From the NCBI GenBank assembly GCA_900542185.1, contig UQMZ01000039.1:1-36436 (forward strand): 36,436 nt of DNA. The letters are read 5' to 3'. Each line of letters opens with the position of its first letter. Position 1 is the first letter of the stretch. Positions 16,068 through 24,092 of this stretch are shown in pieces. The DNA is from an uncultured Bacteroidales bacterium (lineage in GTDB: Bacteria; Bacteroidota; Bacteroidia; Bacteroidales; Muribaculaceae). The position numbers and the translations under genes were made by a program. Below the pieces are notes generated by a model. It was given only the letters and a program-made list of their open reading frames with translations. It did no database searches and was not told where the DNA came from.

Positions 16068-17498
16068 ATGATAAAGAATCTCATAATATCAGGCATAATA
16101 GGCTGCACATTCCTCGGAATGTGCGCCTGCCGGGAAGACTACTCGGACATGAGGCTTCCCAACCAGCACGAGCATCCGAAGATGGAGGATGTCGGCAACA
16201 TACACAAATTCAAGGCGCCTCTGTACTGGAGCGTTTACGAACGTGCCTACGCACTCGACGGCCAGGTGTGGGAGGACCGTAACATCCCCCTGTCGGAATG
16301 GGAGTCCAATTTCGACTGGGTGGCCAAGGAGCTGAAGCCCTACGGCTATGACATGATATGCACCGACGGCTTCCTGCCGATGAACTGCGAAGGGGGCCAG
16401 CCGTACATGACGCGACTCGGGCAGGTGCCGATCAAGGACCTTATAGCGGCTGCGAAGAAGCGCGGACTGCGCGTGGGTATCTACGACAGCCCGCTGGAGG
16501 TATGGGGCGACCACGACAACCTGATTCCGGGCACGGAATATACCGTAGGGTCGCTGCTGTACAACAAGGAGATCGACCAGGTGCTTCACCCCAAGGTGAA
16601 GGACAAGTGGCACACCTACATCGTGTTCTCGCATCCGGGAGCCAAAGAGTATATAGACGGATTCTTCAAGCATTACAGCGAACTGGGTGTGGAGATGATC
16701 CGCATAGACTTCCTGTCGTGGTTCGAAGACGGATACTTCCGCCTGTCCGAAGGCTTTGTAGGCAAAGGCTACGGCCGTCAGACGTATGCCGACGCGCTCG
16801 CCTACATCTGCAAGACGGCTCAGAAATACGGGATGTTCCTGTCGCTGGTAATGCCCCATCTGTATAACGATGCGGAGGTGGAGAGCCGTTACGGCAACAT
16901 GGTGCGCATAGTGAACGATACCTTCAACGGCGGCTGGGGATTTACGTCGGGCAAGGAACCGGGCAAGGCCTGGCTGTCCTGGCCCACGAGCCAGAATCAG
17001 TTTGACGGATTCACCTACTGGAGCCGACGCATCGCCGGCCGCGACAAGGTGATTCTCGACGGCGACTTCACCATCATGCACAGCTATGCTACTCCCGCCG
17101 AAAAGGAATTCGCCATATCCATCCAGCTGATGGCCGGCGGTCCGATCGCCGTCACTGACCAATACTGCACCATAGGCGAAGGCGACGTGGCGTATTATAC
17201 CAACGAGGAAATGCTCGCACTGAACAAGGACCGTTTCGTGGGACATCCCATGGACGACGAGTTGATGTCGCCCGGCAGCAACATCTGGTATGGCCAGATG
17301 AGCAACGGCGATTATGTGGTGGGATTCTTCAATCGCGGCGAAGAGGAGAAGTCATTCTCTTTGAATCTTGCCGATATCGGCATCACGCAGCAGATGGCGG
17401 TGCGTGACCTGTGGCGCCATGCCGACGAAGGACGCACGTCAAAGCTGGAGGCCACGGTCGCACCTCATGGATGCAAGATAATGCGGCTCAGTAAATGA
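16068..17498 (+). CDS. GH27-like (clan GH-D) glycoside hydrolase lipoprotein
   Basis: Predicted retaining glycosidase outside the cell or at the outer membrane. A lipoprotein signal ends MCAC (Cys21) and is followed by REDYSD. The TIM barrel starts near residue 50 with WSVYERAYALDG in place of the usual GWNSW, then NFDWVAKELKPYGYDMICTDG. The likely nucleophile is Asp214 in RIDFLSW and the acid/base Asp284 in RIVNDTFNGGW, matching R-x3-D-x4..5-W of GH27. The C-terminal beta-domain (from about 385: ALNKDRFVGHP, GDYVVGFFNRGEEE, VRDLW, APHGCKIMRL) is typical of GH27. That family includes alpha-galactosidase, beta-L-arabinopyranosidase and isomaltodextranase; divergence at the N-terminal substrate loop prevents a choice. 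It begins 13 bases after the SusE/F-like gene. Confidence 0.82.
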   Translation: MIKNLIISGIIGCTFLGMCACREDYSDMRLPNQHEHPKMEDVGNIHKFKAPLYWSVYERAYALDGQVWEDRNIPLSEWESNFDWVAKELKPYGYDMICTDGFLPMNCEGGQPYMTRLGQVPIKDLIAAAKKRGLRVGIYDSPLEVWGDHDNLIPGTEYTVGSLLYNKEIDQVLHPKVKDKWHTYIVFSHPGAKEYIDGFFKHYSELGVEMIRIDFLSWFEDGYFRLSEGFVGKGYGRQTYADALAYICKTAQKYGMFLSLVMPHLYNDAEVESRYGNMVRIVNDTFNGGWGFTSGKEPGKAWLSWPTSQNQFDGFTYWSRRIAGRDKVILDGDFTIMHSYATPAEKEFAISIQLMAGGPIAVTDQYCTIGEGDVAYYTNEEMLALNKDRFVGHPMDDELMSPGSNIWYGQMSNGDYVVGFFNRGEEEKSFSLNLADIGITQQMAVRDLWRHADEGRTSKLEATVAPHGCKIMRLSK

Positions 17499-17548
17499 CG
17501 CAATAATTTCTATACTGCAATCAGATAACCTTTAATCAAATAATTTCT

Positions 17549-18838
17549 ATGAACCATTTAAAGACATTAGTATCGGCGGCAGTGGTTTCGATGTCGCTTC
17601 CGGTCATGGTAAATGCCGAAACCACCCCTATAGTAGTGCCTGACGGCGAGAACGTGTATATCGTCGGCGACGGCATCAGCTGGGTGCCCGGACTAAAGGC
17701 AATGAACAGTTCCGAGAAAGGTGTATATACCTGGGAAGGGTTCATCCCCAAACACACCGAGGGAGATACCGGCCGTTTCCGCGCGCAGATCGGCAGCGAC
17801 TGGTCTAAACCGATTCATCCGCTGACCAACGGCGTCATGGTAGGAGAGACCCCCGTGACGGAAACTCCGCTCTCCGACGCCCCGACTACTGACGGCGACA
17901 TGAACTGGTTCGCAGCCGCCGGCGGCAACTACTCTCTGGTGTTTGACCTAAACAATTGCACGCTCAAGGCTACGTATTCTCACATCAATGTACAGGAATT
18001 GTACATGATAGGAGCTGCTACGCCCGGAGGTTGGGATCTGACCACCACCACGGCAATGACACCTGACGCGAACAACAATAAGATCTATACCTGGGAGGGA
18101 GATCTTAAAGTCGGGGAATTCAAGATTCTTACCGACCTCGCGGAAGGTTATGACGGACTTACCCTTCATCCGTTGGCGGCGAACACGCCCATAGGCAAGG
18201 ATAAAATCGACAATGCTCCCTTCGCTTGCTACAAAGGTGGAGACGACAACAAGTGGAATGTCACCGTGGCCGGCACATACAGGCTGACATTCAATTGCGA
18301 GGATTGCACCATGAGTTCCGAATTTGTCAAAGAAACGGAATACGAGTGGCCTGACGTGACTCCGATCGAGACAGAGACCCTCTACATCATCGGTGTCGTA
18401 TGCGGCTGGAACATAGACAACGCCCCGGCATGCACAAAGGCTGCGGAAGGCAATGTGTTTGCCTACGAGGGCCATCTGCCCGAAGGCGCGTTCCGCGCCA
18501 CCACTACAAAGGCCTGGGGAACTCATATCCGTCCGAAAGTCAATAACTGTCCGATAGGATCGGAAGCCTATGCCGGCGATTTCACCTACGTGGATGAGCC
18601 TGACTTCAATTGGGATGTGAAGGAAGCCGGAAACTACCGTCTTACATTCAATCTCGATAACTGGACTATCAATACGGAACGTCTGGATGTGTCTTCATCG
18701 GCTCAGTTTGCCATTGACAATATGGATAATATGCCGCGTGAGTATTACAACCTGAACGGTGTAAGGGTTCAGTCGCCGGCCAAGGGCGTGTATATTGTAA
18801 AACAAGGTTCGAAAGTCTCGAAAGTAATAATCAATTGA
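17549..18838 (+). CDS. non-lipidated SusE/F-like protein (B-A-B) with sorting-like tail
   Basis: Probable secreted glycan-binding protein. It has an ordinary signal peptide (cleavage after VNA, residue 23) and no lipobox, unlike classical SusE/F. Three modules: type B about 33-141, type A about 148-262, type B about 275-381. The A-to-B linker EYEWPDVTPI nearly repeats that of the four-module protein. The last 31 residues (399-429; YYNLNGVRVQSP, KGVYIV, KVIIN) resemble C-terminal domains of the Por-secretion/T9SS type A class, or the short related tails common in gut Bacteroidales. It is the last gene before a strong terminator. Whether the tail is processed or anchors the protein is unknown; no T9SS gene lies in the window. 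Confidence 0.85.
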   Translation: MNHLKTLVSAAVVSMSLPVMVNAETTPIVVPDGENVYIVGDGISWVPGLKAMNSSEKGVYTWEGFIPKHTEGDTGRFRAQIGSDWSKPIHPLTNGVMVGETPVTETPLSDAPTTDGDMNWFAAAGGNYSLVFDLNNCTLKATYSHINVQELYMIGAATPGGWDLTTTTAMTPDANNNKIYTWEGDLKVGEFKILTDLAEGYDGLTLHPLAANTPIGKDKIDNAPFACYKGGDDNKWNVTVAGTYRLTFNCEDCTMSSEFVKETEYEWPDVTPIETETLYIIGVVCGWNIDNAPACTKAAEGNVFAYEGHLPEGAFRATTTKAWGTHIRPKVNNCPIGSEAYAGDFTYVDEPDFNWDVKEAGNYRLTFNLDNWTINTERLDVSSSAQFAIDNMDNMPREYYNLNGVRVQSPAKGVYIVKQGSKVSKVIIN

Positions 18839-18857
18839 TTCCTGAATTTCAGGAGGA

Positions 18858-18899
18858 GGGAATAGACAGACTTCCGGAAGTCTATTCCCTTCTTTTTTG
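18858..18899 (+). terminator. intrinsic terminator of the susC-led transcript
   Basis: A 10-bp stem (18858-18867 with 18880-18889) is extended by an inner palindrome ACTTCCGGAAGT and followed by a T-rich run TTCTTTTTT at 18890-18898. It ends the transcript that begins at susC. Confidence 0.9.
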
Positions 18900-18901
18900 T
18901 A

Positions 18902-18909
18902 TAATTTTG
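18902..18909 (+). promoter_or_regulatory. isolated -7 box before GH3 gene (tentative)
   Basis: TAATTTTG matches the -7 box of Bacteroidetes promoters and would give a leader of about 35 bases before the GH3 ATG. No TTTG lies at the right distance upstream, because the terminator stem occupies that place. An activator- or ECF-dependent promoter is possible, as is chance. Confidence 0.3.
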
Positions 18910-18949
18910 ATGCCTGAATGGGTTAAACAACGATAGCAATACAGGGTAT

Positions 18950-21226
18950 ATGAATAACGGATTGGGATTGATGGCGGCATGCGTGGCGGTGATGGCCTGT
19001 AGCGGAATCTGCAGGGGAGCGATAGATACGGAAATGAACGCCTTTGTCGATAACCTTATGGGAAGAATGACGCTGGAAGAAAAAATAGGTCAGCTGAATC
19101 TGCCGGCCGGAGGCGACGTAGTGTCCGGGCAGGTTTTCGAGACTGACATCGCCGACCTTATCGTGAAAGGCAAGGCCGGAGGCTTCTTCAACGTGAAGGG
19201 TGTGGACAGGATTACCGAGTTCCAGCGGCTGGCGGTAGAGAAATCGCGGCTGGGCATTCCTCTCCTGGTCGGCGCCGACGTGATTCACGGATATGAAACC
19301 GTGTTTTCTATACCTATTGCCCTTTCCTGTTCGTGGAATCCCGAGGCCATAGAGCGCATGGCACGCATCTCGGCCATCGAAGCGAGTGCCGACGGCGTCA
19401 ACTGGACATTCAGTCCCATGGTGGACATCTGCCGCGATGCCCGGTGGGGACGCATGGCAGAAGGCTCGGGCGAGGATCCGTGGCTCGGATCTCTGATGGC
19501 CGCGGCTTATGTGCGGGGCTATCAGGGAGCCGATATGAGCCGCGACAATGAGATAATGGCCTGCGTAAAGCATTTCGCCGCTTATGGAGCTCCCGAGGCT
19601 GGCCGCGATTATACGTCGGTCGACATGAGCGCGCAAAAGCTGTTCAATTATTATCTGCCGCCCTATAAGGCGGCCGTGGATGCCGGTGTCGGAAGCGTGA
19701 TGACATCGTTCAATCTCCTGAACGGAGAGCATCCTACAGCGAGCCGCCGGCTGCTTGACGATGTCCTGCGTACCCGGTGGGGTTTCAGCGGAATGGTGGT
19801 GACCGATTACAATTCCATCAGCGATATGGCCACTCTCGGTCTGGCCGAAAAGGCCGAGGCGGCGGCGATGAGCCTTAAGGCCGGCACAGACATGGACATG
19901 GTGTCGAACGCATATCTCGGCACGCTTGCCGAGTCGTATAAAAAAGGCCTTGTCACGATGACCGAGATTGACAACGCCTGCCGTCGCGTGCTTGAGGCGA
20001 AATATAAGCTCGGACTTTTCTCCGATCCGTATAAATATTGCAAGCCCCGACGTGCGAAAACAGAATTATACACCGACGCGCATCTGAAGGCCGCGCGGGA
20101 GATAGCCGCTCAGACATTTGTCCTTCTCAAGAATGACAACGGTCTGCTGCCGCTTCAGAAGAAAGGGAAAATAGCCCTGATCGGGCCGCTTGCCGATGCC
20201 GGCAACAATATGTGCGGCATGTGGAGCCAGCTGTGTGTCGATTCGCGCCACATATCCTTGCTGCAGGCGTTCAGGGAAGAACTTGGCGACGATGCGGAGC
20301 TGATCTATGCTCAGGGAAGCAACGTCTATTACAGCGAAAAGACCCAGCAGTACGCCACCGGACGCCGCGCTATTCCTCGAGGTGATGACGTAGCCCTGCT
20401 CCGGGAGGCCCTTGATGCGGCGGCAAAGGCCGACGTAATCGTAGCGGCCTTGGGCGAGAGTTGCGAGATGTCGGGTGAATCCGCATCCCGCTCCGATATC
20501 ACGATTCCCGATGCGCAGCGTGACCTGTTGAAAAAACTTGTCGCCACAGGCAAGCCGGTGGTGCTGCTTCTTTTTACCGGGCGTCCGCTGGCACTCGACT
20601 GGGAAAGCGAGAACGTTCCGGCCATCCTCAATGTATGGTATGCCGGCAGCGAAGCGGGCCATGCCGTTTCCGATGCTGTGTTCGGCAGGACGAATCCGTG
20701 CGGCAGGCTCACGACCACATTCCCCCGGGCAGTAGGGCAGGAGCCTTTGTATTACAATTATCTGCAATGCAGCCGTCCGCCGTGGACCGACGACCATTTC
20801 GCGGCATATAGCAGCAGCTATATAGATGTGCCCAATACTCCGCTTTACCCGTTCGGGTTCGGATTGAGCTACACCACTTTCGAATATGGCGAACCGGTAC
20901 TTTCGTCCGACATCATTTCCGACGGCAAGCCTGTAAGGATTTCGGTTGCCGTGACCAACACCGGCAAACGGGAGGGTGTGGAGACGGTACAGCTGTACAT
21001 ACACGATTGTCTCGCATCGTTGGCCCGGCCGGTCAAGGAACTGAAGAATTATCAGCGTGTCACGCTTAAGCCCGGAGAAACCAGGGAGGTGGAATTCACG
21101 CTGACTGTCGAGGATCTGAAATTCTATAATGCCGACCTGAAGCCGGTGTACGAGCCGGGGGATTTCGAGATTATGGTTGGTCCGGACTCCGGTCATCTGA
21201 ACGTAAAACGAATAAAGGGAATATGA
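18950..21226 (+). CDS. GH3 beta-glycosidase (BglX-like), exported
   Basis: Exo-acting retaining beta-glucosidase, beta-xylosidase or similar, expected in the periplasm, finishing oligosaccharides imported by SusCD. Domain order: GH3 N-terminal TIM barrel (about 35-340), GH3 C-terminal alpha/beta sandwich (about 385-600), fibronectin III-like domain (about 650-745). The nucleophile is Asp286 in GMVVTDYNS and the acid/base candidate is Glu510 in SGESASRSD. Substrate-binding KHFAAYG and PLYPFGFGLSYTTFEY are conserved. The N-terminus is hydrophobic with VMAC (Cys17), a possible lipobox, though it lacks positive charges. It overlaps the next gene by four bases (ATGA). The exact sugar specificity cannot be read. 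Confidence 0.95.
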   Translation: MNNGLGLMAACVAVMACSGICRGAIDTEMNAFVDNLMGRMTLEEKIGQLNLPAGGDVVSGQVFETDIADLIVKGKAGGFFNVKGVDRITEFQRLAVEKSRLGIPLLVGADVIHGYETVFSIPIALSCSWNPEAIERMARISAIEASADGVNWTFSPMVDICRDARWGRMAEGSGEDPWLGSLMAAAYVRGYQGADMSRDNEIMACVKHFAAYGAPEAGRDYTSVDMSAQKLFNYYLPPYKAAVDAGVGSVMTSFNLLNGEHPTASRRLLDDVLRTRWGFSGMVVTDYNSISDMATLGLAEKAEAAAMSLKAGTDMDMVSNAYLGTLAESYKKGLVTMTEIDNACRRVLEAKYKLGLFSDPYKYCKPRRAKTELYTDAHLKAAREIAAQTFVLLKNDNGLLPLQKKGKIALIGPLADAGNNMCGMWSQLCVDSRHISLLQAFREELGDDAELIYAQGSNVYYSEKTQQYATGRRAIPRGDDVALLREALDAAAKADVIVAALGESCEMSGESASRSDITIPDAQRDLLKKLVATGKPVVLLLFTGRPLALDWESENVPAILNVWYAGSEAGHAVSDAVFGRTNPCGRLTTTFPRAVGQEPLYYNYLQCSRPPWTDDHFAAYSSSYIDVPNTPLYPFGFGLSYTTFEYGEPVLSSDIISDGKPVRISVAVTNTGKREGVETVQLYIHDCLASLARPVKELKNYQRVTLKPGETREVEFTLTVEDLKFYNADLKPVYEPGDFEIMVGPDSGHLNVKRIKGI

Positions 21227-23409
21227 TGATACGAAACCAGACATTATCTCTGGTGTTGCTAGCGGTTTCATCCGTGGCATATTCCGCATGGGACGGCAGT
21301 AAGCCGGCACATCGCTTTTATTCCGTTGAACCGGGAAACGACAGTACGGCCCGGGGAATAGAATATACCATCGAAACGATGAGGTCTGGGAATACCGAGA
21401 TCATAACCCTGAACCTGCGCAATACGCGCCATACTCCCTACCAGCCGCTGAAAGCCGGACTGAAGCTGGGAATAGACACGTATATGGATTCCTATCCGGA
21501 GTGGTACGGCAAGTTTTTCCCGACACTTGCCGTCTGCGAGCCTGATCATTTCTACGGCTACATGCAGTCGCCGGGCGGAAAGGTCAAGGCCGTGCTGTCC
21601 GCAGACCCGATTGCGTCGTGGAGTCTCGACTATAACATGGGATACCCGGACTGGACACAGGAAAACCGGTGGTTCTACGGCCACAGGATAGAATGCCTGA
21701 ACCTGGATATGTTGTGCCGCGGGCCGTTGCCCGACCATAACCCGCTGCTCTGGAAACTCGAACCCGGCGAACAACGTTCATGGACGGTGAAGATAATAGA
21801 TCTCGACGCCCCGGACAGATTTGAGGAGGCCGTGTACAGTAATACGGGTGCGCCTGTTCTGGCGATGGAACGCACGTCATGTTCTCCCGGCGATTCGCTT
21901 GAGATAAAGGTATGGGGCTCCGCACCCCGTATGACAGTGGATGGGAATGTTATAGGTTTGCAAAAGGTGGATGACTCTCTGTGGCGCGGAATATACCGCG
22001 CCACAGAACCCGGTATCAAGGCCATCAGCGTATGTGACGGCGTCCGTCAGGCGCACGGCACCGTTGCCGTGCGTCATCCGTGGAACACCACGATGCGGCT
22101 TGCGCGCGAAGCTGTGGTCCGGTACAGGCAGAAGCCGACATCGCATGTCGAAAGCTGGTATGGATTCCACACGGCGTTCGATGCCGCGCGCATCATGCCT
22201 GAACCGGGCATAGACAGCGTGATTAACCGCCGGTTCGATATGGTGGTAGATAAAATCTTCGACCGCGAGAAAGGAACTCCGTATAAATTCCACTGGCGGA
22301 TACAAAACGTGTCGTCGACAATCGGAATGCTGGCGGACCGTTATCTTGCTTTCGGCAATCCCGCCGACCTCGATTTGGGTGAACGGATGGCCCGGTATGT
22401 CATGGATTGCCAGCGGGAGGACGGGGCCTATATGAATGGCCACACCGACTATACGTCCGTGATTTATCCGGCCAAAAGTATGCTTGAATTTGCCGACGCC
22501 GAGCGTGTGGCGGGCAGGAAAAAGCAGGCTGCACGTATCGAGGCGTCAGCACGGCGCGCCATAGACCATCTTGCGGCCGCCGACGGCGACCTTGAGACCG
22601 AGGGACAGATTACCTACGAAGACGGAATGATAAGCTGTTCGGCCCTGCAGCTTGGCGAACTTGCATTGCGTAGCAGGAATGCCAAGGACCGGCGCAGATA
22701 TGCCGAGGCGATGCTCAGGCTCCTTGACGGCCACGACTGCCTCACGCAGCTGCGCGTGCCCGATGGGCGCCGTCGGGGAGGAACGCTTAGATTCTGGGAG
22801 GCTCAGTACGACGTGTTCATGTTGCCCAACATGATTTCGTCGCCTCATGGCTGGAGCGCATGGAGGGCGTATGCCACATACTATGCCTATCTGCTGACAG
22901 GTCAGGAGCGATGGCTGCGCGAGACTTTCGACGCCGCGGCTGCCTTCGCTGCATTGATCGACCACACGACGGGCGACCTTAACTGGGCTTTTGTCATCGA
23001 CCCGTATGTCCGGGCGCTTCAGGTAAGTGAACCCGACACAAGATTCACTGCCGACGATGACACTTACGGCAATCCTCATCCCGAGCTGTATCCGAATCGG
23101 GAAATCATCATAGGCGAACAATACGTGCCGATGATCGCCGACTGGCAGACGATAGTGTCGAGCGACAATGACGTGCACGAATGCTTCAAGTTCATAGCCG
23201 AAGCCGTGTTGTGCAACGCCTTTGTCGTCGAGAGGCCCGATGGGTCGTTCGGCACTTACAATTGCCGTCTGGTCAGAGAGGGGGATGACCTCCGGGTGAC
23301 CGCTGACGAGCCGCAGATAAGGAATCTGTATGTCAACCTGATCCATCCCCGGAAGGTGGTGTTTGACGGTAAGGTGACGTCACATCAGGCCCCGGTCGCA
23401 GTAAGATAA
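21223..23409 (+). CDS. exported six-hairpin glycosidase-like protein of unknown activity
   Basis: Probably acts on the same glycan as the coupled GH3, but no activity can be assigned. A signal peptide ends near residue 21 (VAYSA). An N-terminal beta-sandwich region (about 25-290, rich in Trp and Tyr, e.g. SYPEWYGKFF and SLDYNMGYPDW) is followed by an alpha/alpha barrel-like half (about 300-690) with repeated helix pairs and aromatic loops: ESWYGFHTAFDAAR, CQREDGAYMNGHTDYTS, EGQITYEDGMIS, SPHGWSAWRAYATYYAYLLTG. This organisation is that of six-hairpin glycosidases (e.g. families 88, 105, 127, 154), but no catalytic signature of a specific family was recognised. ATG 21223 overlaps the GH3 stop; an ATG at 21226 is equally possible. 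It ends two bases from the convergent radC. Confidence 0.75.
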   Translation: MMIRNQTLSLVLLAVSSVAYSAWDGSKPAHRFYSVEPGNDSTARGIEYTIETMRSGNTEIITLNLRNTRHTPYQPLKAGLKLGIDTYMDSYPEWYGKFFPTLAVCEPDHFYGYMQSPGGKVKAVLSADPIASWSLDYNMGYPDWTQENRWFYGHRIECLNLDMLCRGPLPDHNPLLWKLEPGEQRSWTVKIIDLDAPDRFEEAVYSNTGAPVLAMERTSCSPGDSLEIKVWGSAPRMTVDGNVIGLQKVDDSLWRGIYRATEPGIKAISVCDGVRQAHGTVAVRHPWNTTMRLAREAVVRYRQKPTSHVESWYGFHTAFDAARIMPEPGIDSVINRRFDMVVDKIFDREKGTPYKFHWRIQNVSSTIGMLADRYLAFGNPADLDLGERMARYVMDCQREDGAYMNGHTDYTSVIYPAKSMLEFADAERVAGRKKQAARIEASARRAIDHLAAADGDLETEGQITYEDGMISCSALQLGELALRSRNAKDRRRYAEAMLRLLDGHDCLTQLRVPDGRRRGGTLRFWEAQYDVFMLPNMISSPHGWSAWRAYATYYAYLLTGQERWLRETFDAAAAFAALIDHTTGDLNWAFVIDPYVRALQVSEPDTRFTADDDTYGNPHPELYPNREIIIGEQYVPMIADWQTIVSSDNDVHECFKFIAEAVLCNAFVVERPDGSFGTYNCRLVREGDDLRVTADEPQIRNLYVNLIHPRKVVFDGKVTSHQAPVAVR

Positions 23410-23411
23410 CG

Positions 23412-24092
23412 TCAGATCAGGCCCTGGTCGCGGAATGAGAAGAAACTGTCGGTGGTGACTATGACGTGGTCCAGGAATCGGAGATCCAGGGTCTTGCAGG
23501 CCTTGGCGAAACTGTCAGTGAGCTGCCGGTCCGGTCCGCTGGGCTGGCATGCTCCCGACGGATGGTTGTGACACAGCACAACGGCCTGCGAATCGTTGAG
23601 CAGGGCATGTTTCAGCACTTTCTTGATGTCGAACAGGGTGGCGGTGGCACTGCCCTCCGACACTTTCAGCTGCCCGATGACCCTGTTGGCGTTATTGAGA
23701 AACAGAGCCCACATCTCCTCGTACAGCAGATTGGCTATGGTGGGCTTCATGTATTCGTATATGTGTGATGACTGGGTGATTAGTTTCAGGTCGGTCACCT
23801 TCTCGCGTGCGTAACGGCGCATGATCTCCAGCATGGTGCGGATTTCCAGCACCTTGACCGGACCTATCCCCTTGATGGCCATGAATTCGCGGTCGGTCAT
23901 ACGTTCCAGCAGGGTGAACTGGTTCTGCCTGCTGTTCATCAGGGTTTCGGTTATCTTTGTTATGGGATTGCCGGGCTGGCCCACACGCAGCATTATGGCC
24001 AGCAGTTCGGCGTTGGTGAGATGCTGCAGTCCGTATTTCTCCGCCTTCTCGCGAGGGCGGTCGTCGGGGTGTAGCTCTTTGACGGTACTCAT
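23412..24092 (-). CDS. radC: RadC family JAB/MPN domain protein
   Basis: Belongs to the RadC (UPF0758) family, once linked to DNA repair; the true biochemical role is unsettled and a metal-dependent JAB1/MPN-type activity is predicted. The N-terminal UPF0758 helix-hairpin-helix region (LTNAELLAIMLRVG, MAIKGIGPVKVLEI) and the C-terminal JAMM motif with metal ligands VVLCHNHPSG plus the downstream Asp of SGPDRQLT are complete. Length of 226 residues is normal. The start overlaps the stop of the upstream glycosyltransferase by four bases, so they are translationally linked. Confidence 0.95.
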   Translation of the reverse strand: MSTVKELHPDDRPREKAEKYGLQHLTNAELLAIMLRVGQPGNPITKITETLMNSRQNQFTLLERMTDREFMAIKGIGPVKVLEIRTMLEIMRRYAREKVTDLKLITQSSHIYEYMKPTIANLLYEEMWALFLNNANRVIGQLKVSEGSATATLFDIKKVLKHALLNDSQAVVLCHNHPSGACQPSGPDRQLTDSFAKACKTLDLRFLDHVIVTTDSFFSFRDQGLI

